In this document: positions 1 through 6,662 of the stretch, one piece after another | Position numbering within the stretch: position 1 is the stretch's first letter | Layout of the letters: each line of letters starts with the position of its first letter | From: JAITWN01 sp964546765 | GTDB lineage: Bacteria > Pseudomonadota > Gammaproteobacteria > SZUA-140 | Length of the DNA: 51,330 bases | Assembly (NCBI GenBank): GCA_964546765.1 | Contig: CAZJKV010000003.1 | Span: 1-51,330, forward strand | Reading direction: 5' to 3' | Translations under genes and position numbers: made by a program | Notes under the pieces: model-generated | What the model saw: only the letters and a program-made list of their open reading frames with translations | Told to the model about the DNA's origin: nothing | Database searches by the model: none

Positions 1-215
1 TCGCACCGCTCGACAAGGTCGCGAACGTCGAAAAGAAGATGCCGAAGGGCTTCATTTCTAAGGACGGATTCGGCATCACCGCGGCGTGCCGGACCTATCT
101 CCTGCCCCTGATCAAGGGTGAGGACTACCCACCGTACAAAAACGGCCTGCCGCAGTACGTCCGCCTGAAGAACGCCGCCGTCCCGAAAAAGACCGGCCCC
201 TTCGACCTGAAATAA
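1..215 (+). CDS. pfp: PPi-dependent 6-phosphofructokinase, C-terminal end (partial)
   Basis: Only the last 70 or so codons are present; the reading frame enters at base 3 and ends with TAA at 213-215. The peptide contains KGFISKDGFGIT, ACRTYLLPLIKGEDYPPY and KNGLPQYVRLKN, which I recognise as the conserved C-terminus of pyrophosphate--fructose-6-phosphate 1-phosphotransferase. The family interconverts fructose 6-phosphate and fructose 1,6-bisphosphate with PPi/Pi and is reversible, so it can serve glycolysis or the Calvin/pentose cycles. It converges on hppA, which encodes a membrane pyrophosphatase. No ATG start is in the window, so the full length is unknown. Confidence 0.85.
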   Translation, partial: APLDKVANVEKKMPKGFISKDGFGITAACRTYLLPLIKGEDYPPYKNGLPQYVRLKNAAVPKKTGPFDLK

Positions 216-242
216 GCCACGCAGATGGCAAGCATCCCCCAA

Positions 243-303
243 CCCCCCTTCTGAAGAAGGGGGGCTATTCGCATCCCCCCTGCCACCCTTCGCAAGCGAA
301 GGG
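243..303. terminator. tandem hairpins between convergent pfp and hppA
   Basis: Two hairpins lie back to back: arms of 10 bases at 243-252 and 255-264 (C6TTCT / AGAAG6) and arms of 8 bases at 286-293 and 296-303 (CCCTTCGC / GCGAAGGG). They sit between the stop codons of two convergent genes, so a bidirectional terminator role is likely. Neither has a long U-tract, so they could also be REP-like extragenic palindromes. Confidence 0.55.
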
Positions 304-325
304 GGGTTGATTGATTGAGAGTGGG

Positions 326-2362
326 TTATCCCCCGAGCAGGGGCGCGATCACCAGGCTGACGATCGCCATCACGTTGATCAGGATGTTCATCGACGGGCC
401 TGACGTGTCCTTCAGCGGATCACCGACGGTGTCGCCGACGACGTTCGCGTGATGGACCTCGGAACCCTTGCCGCCGAAGTGGCCTTCCTCGACATACTTC
501 TTTGCGTTGTCCCAGGCGCCACCGGCGTTGGCCATCGTCAGCGCCAGCAATACGGCCGCGACCAGCGCCCCGCCGAGCATCCCGCCGAGCGCGTCCGCGC
601 CCATGCCGAAGCCGACCACGATCGGCGTCAGCACCGCGATCGCCGCCGGCAGCAGCATGCGTTTGATGGCCGCCGTCGTCGCGATATCGACGCAACGCAC
701 GGTATCCGGTTCGGCCTTGCCCTCGAGCAGGCCCGGGATCTCACGGAACTGCCGGCGAATCTCCTGGATCATCTCGAAGGCTGCATCGCCGACCGCCGTC
801 ATCGTGATCGAGGCAACCAGAAACGGTATGACCCCGCCGATGAACATGCCGATCAGCACGTTCGGATTGCTTATCTCGAGTTCAAAGTTCGGGATGCGGT
901 GGCTGACCTCGGCGATGTAGGCGTTGATCAGCGTCAGCGCCGCGAGCGCGGCGGCGCCAATTGCGAAGCCCTTGCCGATCGCCGCGGTAGTATTGCCGAG
1001 CTTGTCGAGGCTGTCGGTGATCGCCCGGGTCTCCTTGCCGAGACCGGCCATTTCGGCGATACCGCCGGCATTGTCGGCAACCGGTCCATAGGCGTCGATC
1101 GCCATCGTCATGCCGACCGTCGCCAGCATCGCGACCGCGGCGATACCGACGCCGTACAGTCCGGCCTGCCAGTTGGCGATGAAGATCATTGCGCAGATCG
1201 TCAACACCGGGATCACCACCGACATCATGCCGGTCGCGAGGCCGGAGATGATCACCGTCGCCGGCCCGGTCTCGCCCGATCGCGCGATCTCGCGGACGGG
1301 CTTGCCAGCGGTGTAATGCTCGGTGGACAGGCCGATAATCATGCCGCCGACGCCGCCGACGATGGTCGCCACCCAGACCGTCGCGGGGACGTCGATGGCC
1401 TGCATCAGGAAATACGAGAAGATGATGAAGCCCATCGCCGCAGTCATCGTGCCAATACGCAGCGCGACCTGCGGCGACATATTCGACACCGCGCGCACGA
1501 CGCAGATCGCAACGATCGAGCAGACCAGGCCGAGCGAGGACAGTAACAGCGGCAAGGCCATCAGGCTGGAGCCCGGGATCATCGCGTTGCCGATCGGCAC
1601 CATCGCGTGGTCGCCGCCGCCGGCCTGCAGCACCATCACCGTCGCCAGCGCGACCGTCGCGATCATCGCGCCGCAGTAGGATTCGAACAGATCCGATCCC
1701 ATACCGGCGACGTCGCCGACATTGTCGCCGACGTTGTCGGCAATCACGCCCGGATTGCGCGGGTCATCCTCGGGAATGCCGGCCTCGACCTTGCCGACCA
1801 GGTCGGCGCCGACGTCGGCGGATTTGGTGAAGATGCCGCCACCGACACGATAGAACAGGGCCACGACGCCGGCGCCCATCGCAAAGCCGTGAATCTTGTG
1901 CGCGGTCTCGGGGTCGGTGCCGAAGATCAGGTAAAGGGTACCGAGGCCGACCAGGCCCAGCGAGGCCAGCAGCAGCCCCATCACCGAACCGCCGTAAAAG
2001 GCCACGGTCAACGCCTTGCCCGCCCCGTGCTGATGGGCCGCGGTCGTCGTGCGCACGTTGGCGCGGGTCGTCGCCATCATGCCGAGGAAGCCGGCAAGCG
2101 CGGAGCAGACCGCGCCGACGAGGAACGAGATCGCGGTCTCGATACCGAGCGATGCGAACAGGCCGATGAAGATGACGACGACCGAAATCGAGATCAGGAT
2201 CAGCTCCCGGCGCATGAACGCCCATGCCCCTTCCCGGATCAGGGCGGCGATCTGGCCGGCGCGTCCCTCCATGACCGGAAACGACATGACGATACGGAAC
2301 AGGATGAAGGCTGTCGCCAGTCCAACCAGGCCGAGCAGCGGCGGGATAAGGCTGACAATCAT
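326..2362 (-). CDS. hppA: membrane-bound ion-translocating pyrophosphatase, K+-dependent type
   Basis: A 678-residue, very hydrophobic protein of about 16 membrane segments, the usual length for HppA. It couples PPi hydrolysis to ion pumping across the inner membrane and can run in reverse. Visible hallmarks are the PPi/Mg site DDPRNPGVIADNVGDNVGD (residues 199-217), GSDLFESY (222-229) and a second acidic cluster with NVVGDTVGDPLKDTSGPS near the C-terminus. The segment GNTTAAIGKG carries Ala at position 460, where K+-independent enzymes have Lys, so I infer K+ dependence. Glu227 in DLFESY is in the position seen in Na+-pumping members and in some H+ pumps, so the ion is not settled. GGGAGG lies just upstream of the ATG at 2362. 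Confidence 0.95.
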   Translation of the reverse strand: MIVSLIPPLLGLVGLATAFILFRIVMSFPVMEGRAGQIAALIREGAWAFMRRELILISISVVVIFIGLFASLGIETAISFLVGAVCSALAGFLGMMATTRANVRTTTAAHQHGAGKALTVAFYGGSVMGLLLASLGLVGLGTLYLIFGTDPETAHKIHGFAMGAGVVALFYRVGGGIFTKSADVGADLVGKVEAGIPEDDPRNPGVIADNVGDNVGDVAGMGSDLFESYCGAMIATVALATVMVLQAGGGDHAMVPIGNAMIPGSSLMALPLLLSSLGLVCSIVAICVVRAVSNMSPQVALRIGTMTAAMGFIIFSYFLMQAIDVPATVWVATIVGGVGGMIIGLSTEHYTAGKPVREIARSGETGPATVIISGLATGMMSVVIPVLTICAMIFIANWQAGLYGVGIAAVAMLATVGMTMAIDAYGPVADNAGGIAEMAGLGKETRAITDSLDKLGNTTAAIGKGFAIGAAALAALTLINAYIAEVSHRIPNFELEISNPNVLIGMFIGGVIPFLVASITMTAVGDAAFEMIQEIRRQFREIPGLLEGKAEPDTVRCVDIATTAAIKRMLLPAAIAVLTPIVVGFGMGADALGGMLGGALVAAVLLALTMANAGGAWDNAKKYVEEGHFGGKGSEVHHANVVGDTVGDPLKDTSGPSMNILINVMAIVSLVIAPLLGG

Positions 2363-2666
2363 TCCGCCTCCCTTGCCGCGCGGGCGCTACTGACGACAAT
2401 TTCCGCTGGATCCGCTTGCGGTGATACCAGTTCTGCATTGACCATGAAATCCTCACGCAGGTTATAGTGATCGAGAACTGCGAGGACCACGGCCCGGAGA
2501 GGCGCAAGCAGCGTGCCGACGGGACTGTCAGTCCTCTTCTTCCATACACACCAGGGGCGGCCTGGTCAGGTACTGCCTACAGCCGCCTGGGCCATAGGAC
2601 GCCGATGGGTACGTCAGCATATGTAAATTACCGAAAGCGCGCAATCGCCGACCGAGGCATCGGGCA
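2363..2666. other. divergent intergenic region hppA / CDF gene
   Basis: About 300 bases between divergent start codons, with no convincing gene. On the minus strand a TATAAC-like hexamer near 2462-2468 could be a -10 element for hppA, but no good -35 accompanies it. I see no operator palindrome or riboswitch fold. Confidence 0.3.
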
Positions 2667-3548
2667 ATGAGCGCGGCGCATGCCAGCGGCCGTCTGCTGT
2701 GGTGGTGCGTCGCGCTGACCCTTTCGCTCGCCGTCGTCGAGGCGATCGGCGGCTGGTGGGCCGGTTCGCTGGCCCTGCTGAGCGATGCCGCGCACATGCT
2801 GTCCGACGCCACCGCGCTGGGACTCGCCGCGCTCGCCGCGCATGTCGCCCTGCGGCCACCGTCAGCGCGCCATTCCTTCGGACTGGTGCGCGCCGAGGTG
2901 CTGGCCGCGCTGACCAACAGCGTGTTCATGCTGGCCGTGATCGCCGGCATTGTCTGGCACGCGATCGATCGCTTGCTCGAGCCGCAGCCGGTCGCCGGCG
3001 GCGTCGTCATCGCGATCGCGCTGGTCGGCCTTGCGGTCAATCTCGTCGTGTTCTGGCTGCTGCACCGCGGCGTGCAGACGCTGAACATCCGCGGCGCGCT
3101 ACTGCATGTGATCGGCGACCTGCTCGGCTCGATCGCCGCGCTGGCCTCCGGCCTCGTGATCTGGCTGACCGGCTGGACGCCGATCGACCCGCTGCTGTCG
3201 TTCCTGATCTGCGCGCTGATCCTGGTCTCGAGCCTGCGGCTGCTGCGAGATGTCGTCCACGTGATCATGGAGGGCGTGCCCAGACACGTCGACCTGCCCG
3301 AGGTCGGCCGTGCGATGGCGGCCCGCCGCGGTGTCCGCGAGGTCCACGACCTTCATATCTGGATGGTGTCGAGCGAGCTGACCGTGCTCTCCGCCCATGT
3401 CGTCCTCGACGACCTCACGCGCTGGGAAGCGATCCTCGACGACCTGCGAGGACTGCTGCTGGAGCAGTACGGGATAGAACACGTGACACTGCAACCCGAA
3501 CCGGCGTCCCGCACCGCCCGCATGATCCGCATGGACAAGCCCGTTTGA
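2667..3548 (+). CDS. cation diffusion facilitator (CzcD/ZitB-like metal/proton antiporter)
   Basis: A 293-residue inner-membrane protein with six predicted membrane segments and a cytoplasmic C-terminal domain (about residues 205-285). The paired metal-site motifs are visible: HMLSD (H43, D47) in helix 2 and HVIGD (H147, D151) in helix 5. An H..D pair in both helices is typical of Zn2+-transporting CDF proteins. The His-rich loop found in some ZitB/CzcD proteins is missing. A GAGG lies 9 bases before the ATG. It is followed directly by an intrinsic terminator. The metal is inferred. Confidence 0.9.
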   Translation: MSAAHASGRLLWWCVALTLSLAVVEAIGGWWAGSLALLSDAAHMLSDATALGLAALAAHVALRPPSARHSFGLVRAEVLAALTNSVFMLAVIAGIVWHAIDRLLEPQPVAGGVVIAIALVGLAVNLVVFWLLHRGVQTLNIRGALLHVIGDLLGSIAALASGLVIWLTGWTPIDPLLSFLICALILVSSLRLLRDVVHVIMEGVPRHVDLPEVGRAMAARRGVREVHDLHIWMVSSELTVLSAHVVLDDLTRWEAILDDLRGLLLEQYGIEHVTLQPEPASRTARMIRMDKPV

Positions 3549-3570
3549 TCCGGGCATTTCCCGGATTTTT
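3548..3570 (+). terminator. intrinsic terminator of the CDF gene
   Basis: ATCCGGG / CCCGGAT arms with a 5-base loop followed by a T run (3567-3570), beginning within the stop codon. A TGCTAGGAT sequence at 3572-3580, an extended -10 candidate, follows and may start sat transcription. Confidence 0.75.
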
Positions 3571-3659
3571 CTGCTAGGATATTCACCATTCTCCGGCGTC
3601 CGCACGGACCGCCGGCCATAACCATAACCCAGTACCCAACCTTGTTCCGGGAGCCACCC

Positions 3660-4871
3660 ATGTCCAGACTGGTCAGACCCCATGGCAGCGATGCGCTGAA
3701 GCCGTTACTGCTCTCAGGCGCGGCGCTCGCCGACGAACGCAAGCGCGCGGCCTCGCTGCCGCAGCTGAACATCAGCTCGCGCGAGGCCGGCGACCTTGTG
3801 ATGCTCGGCATCGGCGGCTTCACGCCGCTCGACGGCTTCATGGGTCAGGCCGACTGGCAGGGGGTCTGCGACGACTTCCGGCTCGCGAACGGCCTGTTCT
3901 GGCCGATCCCGATAACGCTGTCCGCCGACCGCGCCTTCGCCGACGACATCGCGAACGGGAGCGAGATCGCGCTCATTCATAACGGCGAGTTGATGGCGAC
4001 GATGAAGGTCGCCGAGAAGTATGCGATCGACAAGGAACACGAATGCCATACCGTGTTCCGCACCACCGACACCGCGCACCCCGGCGTGCAGATGGTGATG
4101 GCGCAGGGCGAGGTCAATCTCGCCGGGCCGGTCAAGGTGCTGTCCGAGGGCGACTTCGCCGAGCGTTTCCCCGGCATCTACATGACCCCGGCGCAGACCC
4201 GCGCGCTGTTCGAGGCCAAGGGCTGGGGCACCGTCGCCGCATTCCAGACCCGCAATCCGATGCACCGCTCGCACGAGTATCTGGCGAAGATCGCGATCGA
4301 GATCTGCGACGGCTTGCTGATCCACTCGCTGCTCGGCGCGCTGAAGCCGGGCGACATCCCGGCCGAGGTGCGCAGCCGCGCGATCGATGCGCTGGTGAAG
4401 GGCTATTTCGTCGACAACACAGTGGTCCAGGCCGGCTACCCGCTCGACATGCGTTATGCTGGTCCGCGCGAGGCGCTGCTGCATGCGCTCTTCCGTCAGA
4501 ACTACGGCTGCTCACACCTGATCGTCGGCCGCGACCATGCCGGCGTCGGCGAATACTACGGGCCGTTCGACGCGCATCACATCTTCGACGAGATCCCCGA
4601 GGGCGCGCTCGAGACGAAGCCGCTCAAGATCGACTGGACCTTCTGGTGTTACAAGTGCAACGGCATGGCGTCGATGCGCACCTGCCCGCACGAGGGCGGC
4701 GACCGCCTGATGCTGTCCGGCACCAAGCTGCGCAAGGGCTTGTCGGAAGGCGAACACATCCCCGAAGAATTCAGCCGCCCCGAGGTGCTCAAGGTGCTGC
4801 GCGACTACTACGCGAACATCAAGGACGAAGACCGCGTCGAGGTCAAGCTGAGCGGGCACTCGGCAAAGTAA
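3660..4871 (+). CDS. sat: sulfate adenylyltransferase (ATP sulfurylase), dissimilatory-type
   Basis: A 403-residue single-chain ATP sulfurylase (ATP + sulfate = APS + PPi). In sulfur oxidisers it runs toward ATP, consuming APS and PPi made from sulfite. Motifs: QTRNPMHRSHE (196-206), GRDHAGVG (290-297) and a cysteine cluster C330/C333/C342 like the zinc site of bacterial homologues. There is no fused APS kinase domain, and it is not the CysDN form. I chose ATG 3660 because GGGAG at 3648-3652 lies at the right distance; a TTG in frame at 3642 has no such site. No aprAB or cys genes are nearby, so the direction is inferred from family and context. Its stop lies 4 bases from the convergent protease gene. 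Confidence 0.95.
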   Translation: MSRLVRPHGSDALKPLLLSGAALADERKRAASLPQLNISSREAGDLVMLGIGGFTPLDGFMGQADWQGVCDDFRLANGLFWPIPITLSADRAFADDIANGSEIALIHNGELMATMKVAEKYAIDKEHECHTVFRTTDTAHPGVQMVMAQGEVNLAGPVKVLSEGDFAERFPGIYMTPAQTRALFEAKGWGTVAAFQTRNPMHRSHEYLAKIAIEICDGLLIHSLLGALKPGDIPAEVRSRAIDALVKGYFVDNTVVQAGYPLDMRYAGPREALLHALFRQNYGCSHLIVGRDHAGVGEYYGPFDAHHIFDEIPEGALETKPLKIDWTFWCYKCNGMASMRTCPHEGGDRLMLSGTKLRKGLSEGEHIPEEFSRPEVLKVLRDYYANIKDEDRVEVKLSGHSAK

Positions 4872-4875
4872 GTAA

Positions 4876-6267
4876 CTACTGCAGCAGGATGAACAGCGCC
4901 GCCTCGCCGCGGCGGATGTTCAGCAGGACGCTGCCGTGCTCCGGGCTGACGGACTGCTGCAGTTCCTCCAGTGAGCGAATCCCGCGGCGGTTGACCGATA
5001 CCACGACGTCGCCCGGTCGCAATCCGCCGCGCGCGGCGCGGCTGTCCGCCTCGACCTCGGTGATCATCACGCCTTCGACGCGCCCGTAGAGCGGCGAACT
5101 CTCGTCGATCTCGCCGAAGCGCGCACCGGCGATGCGTGCATTCAGCGCCTCGCCATCGACCCGGGCCCGCGGGGGTTCAGCGATGCGCGCGGTCAGGACT
5201 TCGCGCTTGCCGTCACGCAGGACTTCGATCTCCAGCGTATCGCCGATGGACAGCAGGCCGATTGCGGTGCGGAGTTCCGTCTCGCTGCGAATCGCGCGAC
5301 TGTTGATGCGGGTGACGATATCGCCGCTCACGACGCCGGCCTGCGCCGCCGGTGTGCCCTCCCCGACCTGCACGACGACGACACCCGGGCGGAATTCGCG
5401 CAAGCCGAAGGCCTGCGCCAGTTCGGGCGTCAGATTCTGTACCGAGATGCCAAGCTGCCCGCGCCTGACCTCACCGTGCTCGATCAACTGGGTCATGACC
5501 TGATGGGCCATGTTACTCGGGATCGCGAAGCCGATGCCGACGTTGCCGCCGCCCGGCGCAAGGATCGCGGTATTGATGCCGGTCAACTCGCCGCGCAGGT
5601 TGACCAGCGCACCACCGGAGTTGCCGGGATTGATCGACGCATCGGTCTGGATGAAGTCCTGCAGGCCCTCGAGGCCAAGCCCGCTGCGGCCGAGCGCACT
5701 GACGATGCCCGAGGTCACGGTATGGCCGAGGCCGAAGGGATTGCCGATCGCGACCACGAAGTCACCAACACGCAGGCGGTCGGAGTCGGCGAGCGGGATC
5801 CCGGTCAGGCCCTCGGCCGGGATGCGGATCACCGCGAGATCGACCTGCGGGTCAGCCCCGATCACCTCTGCGGTCAGGCGCCGGCCGTCCATCAGCGTGA
5901 CCTGGATCTCGGTCGCGCGGTCGATGACATGGTTGTTGGTCAGCACATAGCCCTGCCGGGCATCGATGATGACACCCGAGCCCAGGCTCTGTGCCCGGCG
6001 CTCGCGTGGCTGCTGCGGCAGGTCGAAGAACCTGCGGAAGAACGGGTCGCGCATCAGCGGACTGGTCTGGACCTGGACTCGGCTCACGGTCGAGATATTT
6101 ACGACGGCCGGCATGATGCGCTCGAGCATCGGTGCAAGCGTCGGCAGATCCTCACCTTGGGAATCGATTGCGGGCAACGTGGCAGAGGCGCTCGCGGACC
6201 ACAACGCGCCGGACAGCGCGGCCACCAGCAGGGACACAACTATCGCGCGAGACCTGAACTTCAACAT
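4876..6267 (-). CDS. degQ: periplasmic serine protease of the Do/DegQ (HtrA) family
   Basis: A 463-residue exported protease/chaperone. Signal peptide residues 1-29 (cleavage near SASA-T). The trypsin-like domain has the triad H113 (LTNNHVID), D143 (DPQVDLAVI) and S217 (NPGNSGGA). Two PDZ domains follow (about 245-345 and 370-460). It lacks the long Q-linker of DegP, so DegQ/MucD-like is the better name. An in-frame extension back to 6486 is possible, but ATG 6267 is preceded by AGGAGG at good spacing and begins exactly at the signal peptide, so I use it. It is divergent from nrdJ and shares its 395-base upstream region. Confidence 0.93.
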   Translation of the reverse strand: MLKFRSRAIVVSLLVAALSGALWSASASATLPAIDSQGEDLPTLAPMLERIMPAVVNISTVSRVQVQTSPLMRDPFFRRFFDLPQQPRERRAQSLGSGVIIDARQGYVLTNNHVIDRATEIQVTLMDGRRLTAEVIGADPQVDLAVIRIPAEGLTGIPLADSDRLRVGDFVVAIGNPFGLGHTVTSGIVSALGRSGLGLEGLQDFIQTDASINPGNSGGALVNLRGELTGINTAILAPGGGNVGIGFAIPSNMAHQVMTQLIEHGEVRRGQLGISVQNLTPELAQAFGLREFRPGVVVVQVGEGTPAAQAGVVSGDIVTRINSRAIRSETELRTAIGLLSIGDTLEIEVLRDGKREVLTARIAEPPRARVDGEALNARIAGARFGEIDESSPLYGRVEGVMITEVEADSRAARGGLRPGDVVVSVNRRGIRSLEELQQSVSPEHGSVLLNIRRGEAALFILLQ

Positions 6268-6342
6268 GACTTCCTCCTGATCAGCCTGTTGGGATGTGCA
6301 TGCCCACCGCTCCGATTTCAAGCCCGGGCCGGTTTCGCGGAC

Positions 6343-6445
6343 TTGTCCACAGCTTGTCCATAGGGTGTGCACCGGTAGTGCAGGGCTTCCCCACAGGCAA
6401 ACACAACATCTAGTGTCCATCGGTTTTGCCGACGCCTTGCCCACT
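6343..6445 (+). promoter_or_regulatory. cluster of four DnaA-box-like nonamers upstream of nrdJ
   Basis: TTGTCCACA (6343-6351), TTGTCCATA (6354-6362), TTCCCCACA (6387-6395) and TTGCCCACT (6437-6445) each differ from the DnaA consensus TTWTNCACA at one to three places. The first two are in tandem at an 11-base pitch. E. coli nrdAB is known to be controlled by two adjacent DnaA boxes, so a similar role here is possible. An AT-rich tract (6487-6516) follows. No site is a perfect match. Confidence 0.35.
6401..6416. promoter_or_regulatory. NrdR box 1
   Basis: ACACAACATCTAGTGT is a 16-base near-palindrome matching the NrdR box pattern (acaCwAtATaTwGtgt). It is almost identical to box 2, which lies 189 bases downstream, and is 134 bases from the start of the divergent protease gene. 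Confidence 0.7.
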
Positions 6446-6549
6446 GTCCCGCGAATCGCGCGCGGGTGTCTTTGGGGAAGTTTCATAACTATTTGTAATA
6501 TAATATAAATTATTCTCGACCCTGAGCTTGAAAAAATATTTTCCGGGCC

Positions 6550-6578
6550 TTGACTGGACCCGGCAATGGTCCTAAAGT
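6550..6578 (+). promoter_or_regulatory. likely sigma70 promoter of nrdJab
   Basis: TTGACT (6550-6555), 17-base spacer, TAAAGT (6573-6578). The expected start, near 6585, lies immediately before NrdR box 2, a suitable place for repression. A TATAAT at 6499-6504 in the AT-rich tract is an alternative -10 but has no good -35. Confidence 0.55.
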
Positions 6579-6589
6579 TGCCGGCTTGA

Positions 6590-6605
6590 ACACAACATCT
6601 TGTGT
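6590..6605. promoter_or_regulatory. NrdR box 2
   Basis: ACACAACATCTTGTGT, a near-palindrome differing from box 1 at one base. It directly follows the predicted nrdJ promoter and is 57 bases before the start codon. NrdR is the ATP-cone repressor of bacterial ribonucleotide reductase genes. Confidence 0.75.
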
Positions 6606-6662
6606 CAGGCGTCCGGCCCGCCCGGAATTATAACGAGAACTAGTGAAGGAGTACCGCCGACC

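Noticed and set aside
243..303. CRISPR repeats
   Set aside because: Only two different hairpins in 60 bases with no spacer-repeat periodicity; they are terminator or REP-like elements.
2467..2670. 67-codon frame upstream of the CDF gene
   Set aside because: It overlaps the CDF start, has no ribosome site and shows no protein-like features.
6268..6486. N-terminal extension of the DegQ-like protease
   Set aside because: The extra 73 residues lack a ribosome site and would bury the signal peptide; ATG 6267 has AGGAGG at proper spacing.
6343..6516. Chromosome origin
   Set aside because: DnaA-like sites and an AT-rich tract are present, but all boxes are imperfect and dnaA, dnaN, rpmH or mnmG are not nearby; transcriptional control of nrdJ is the simpler reading.
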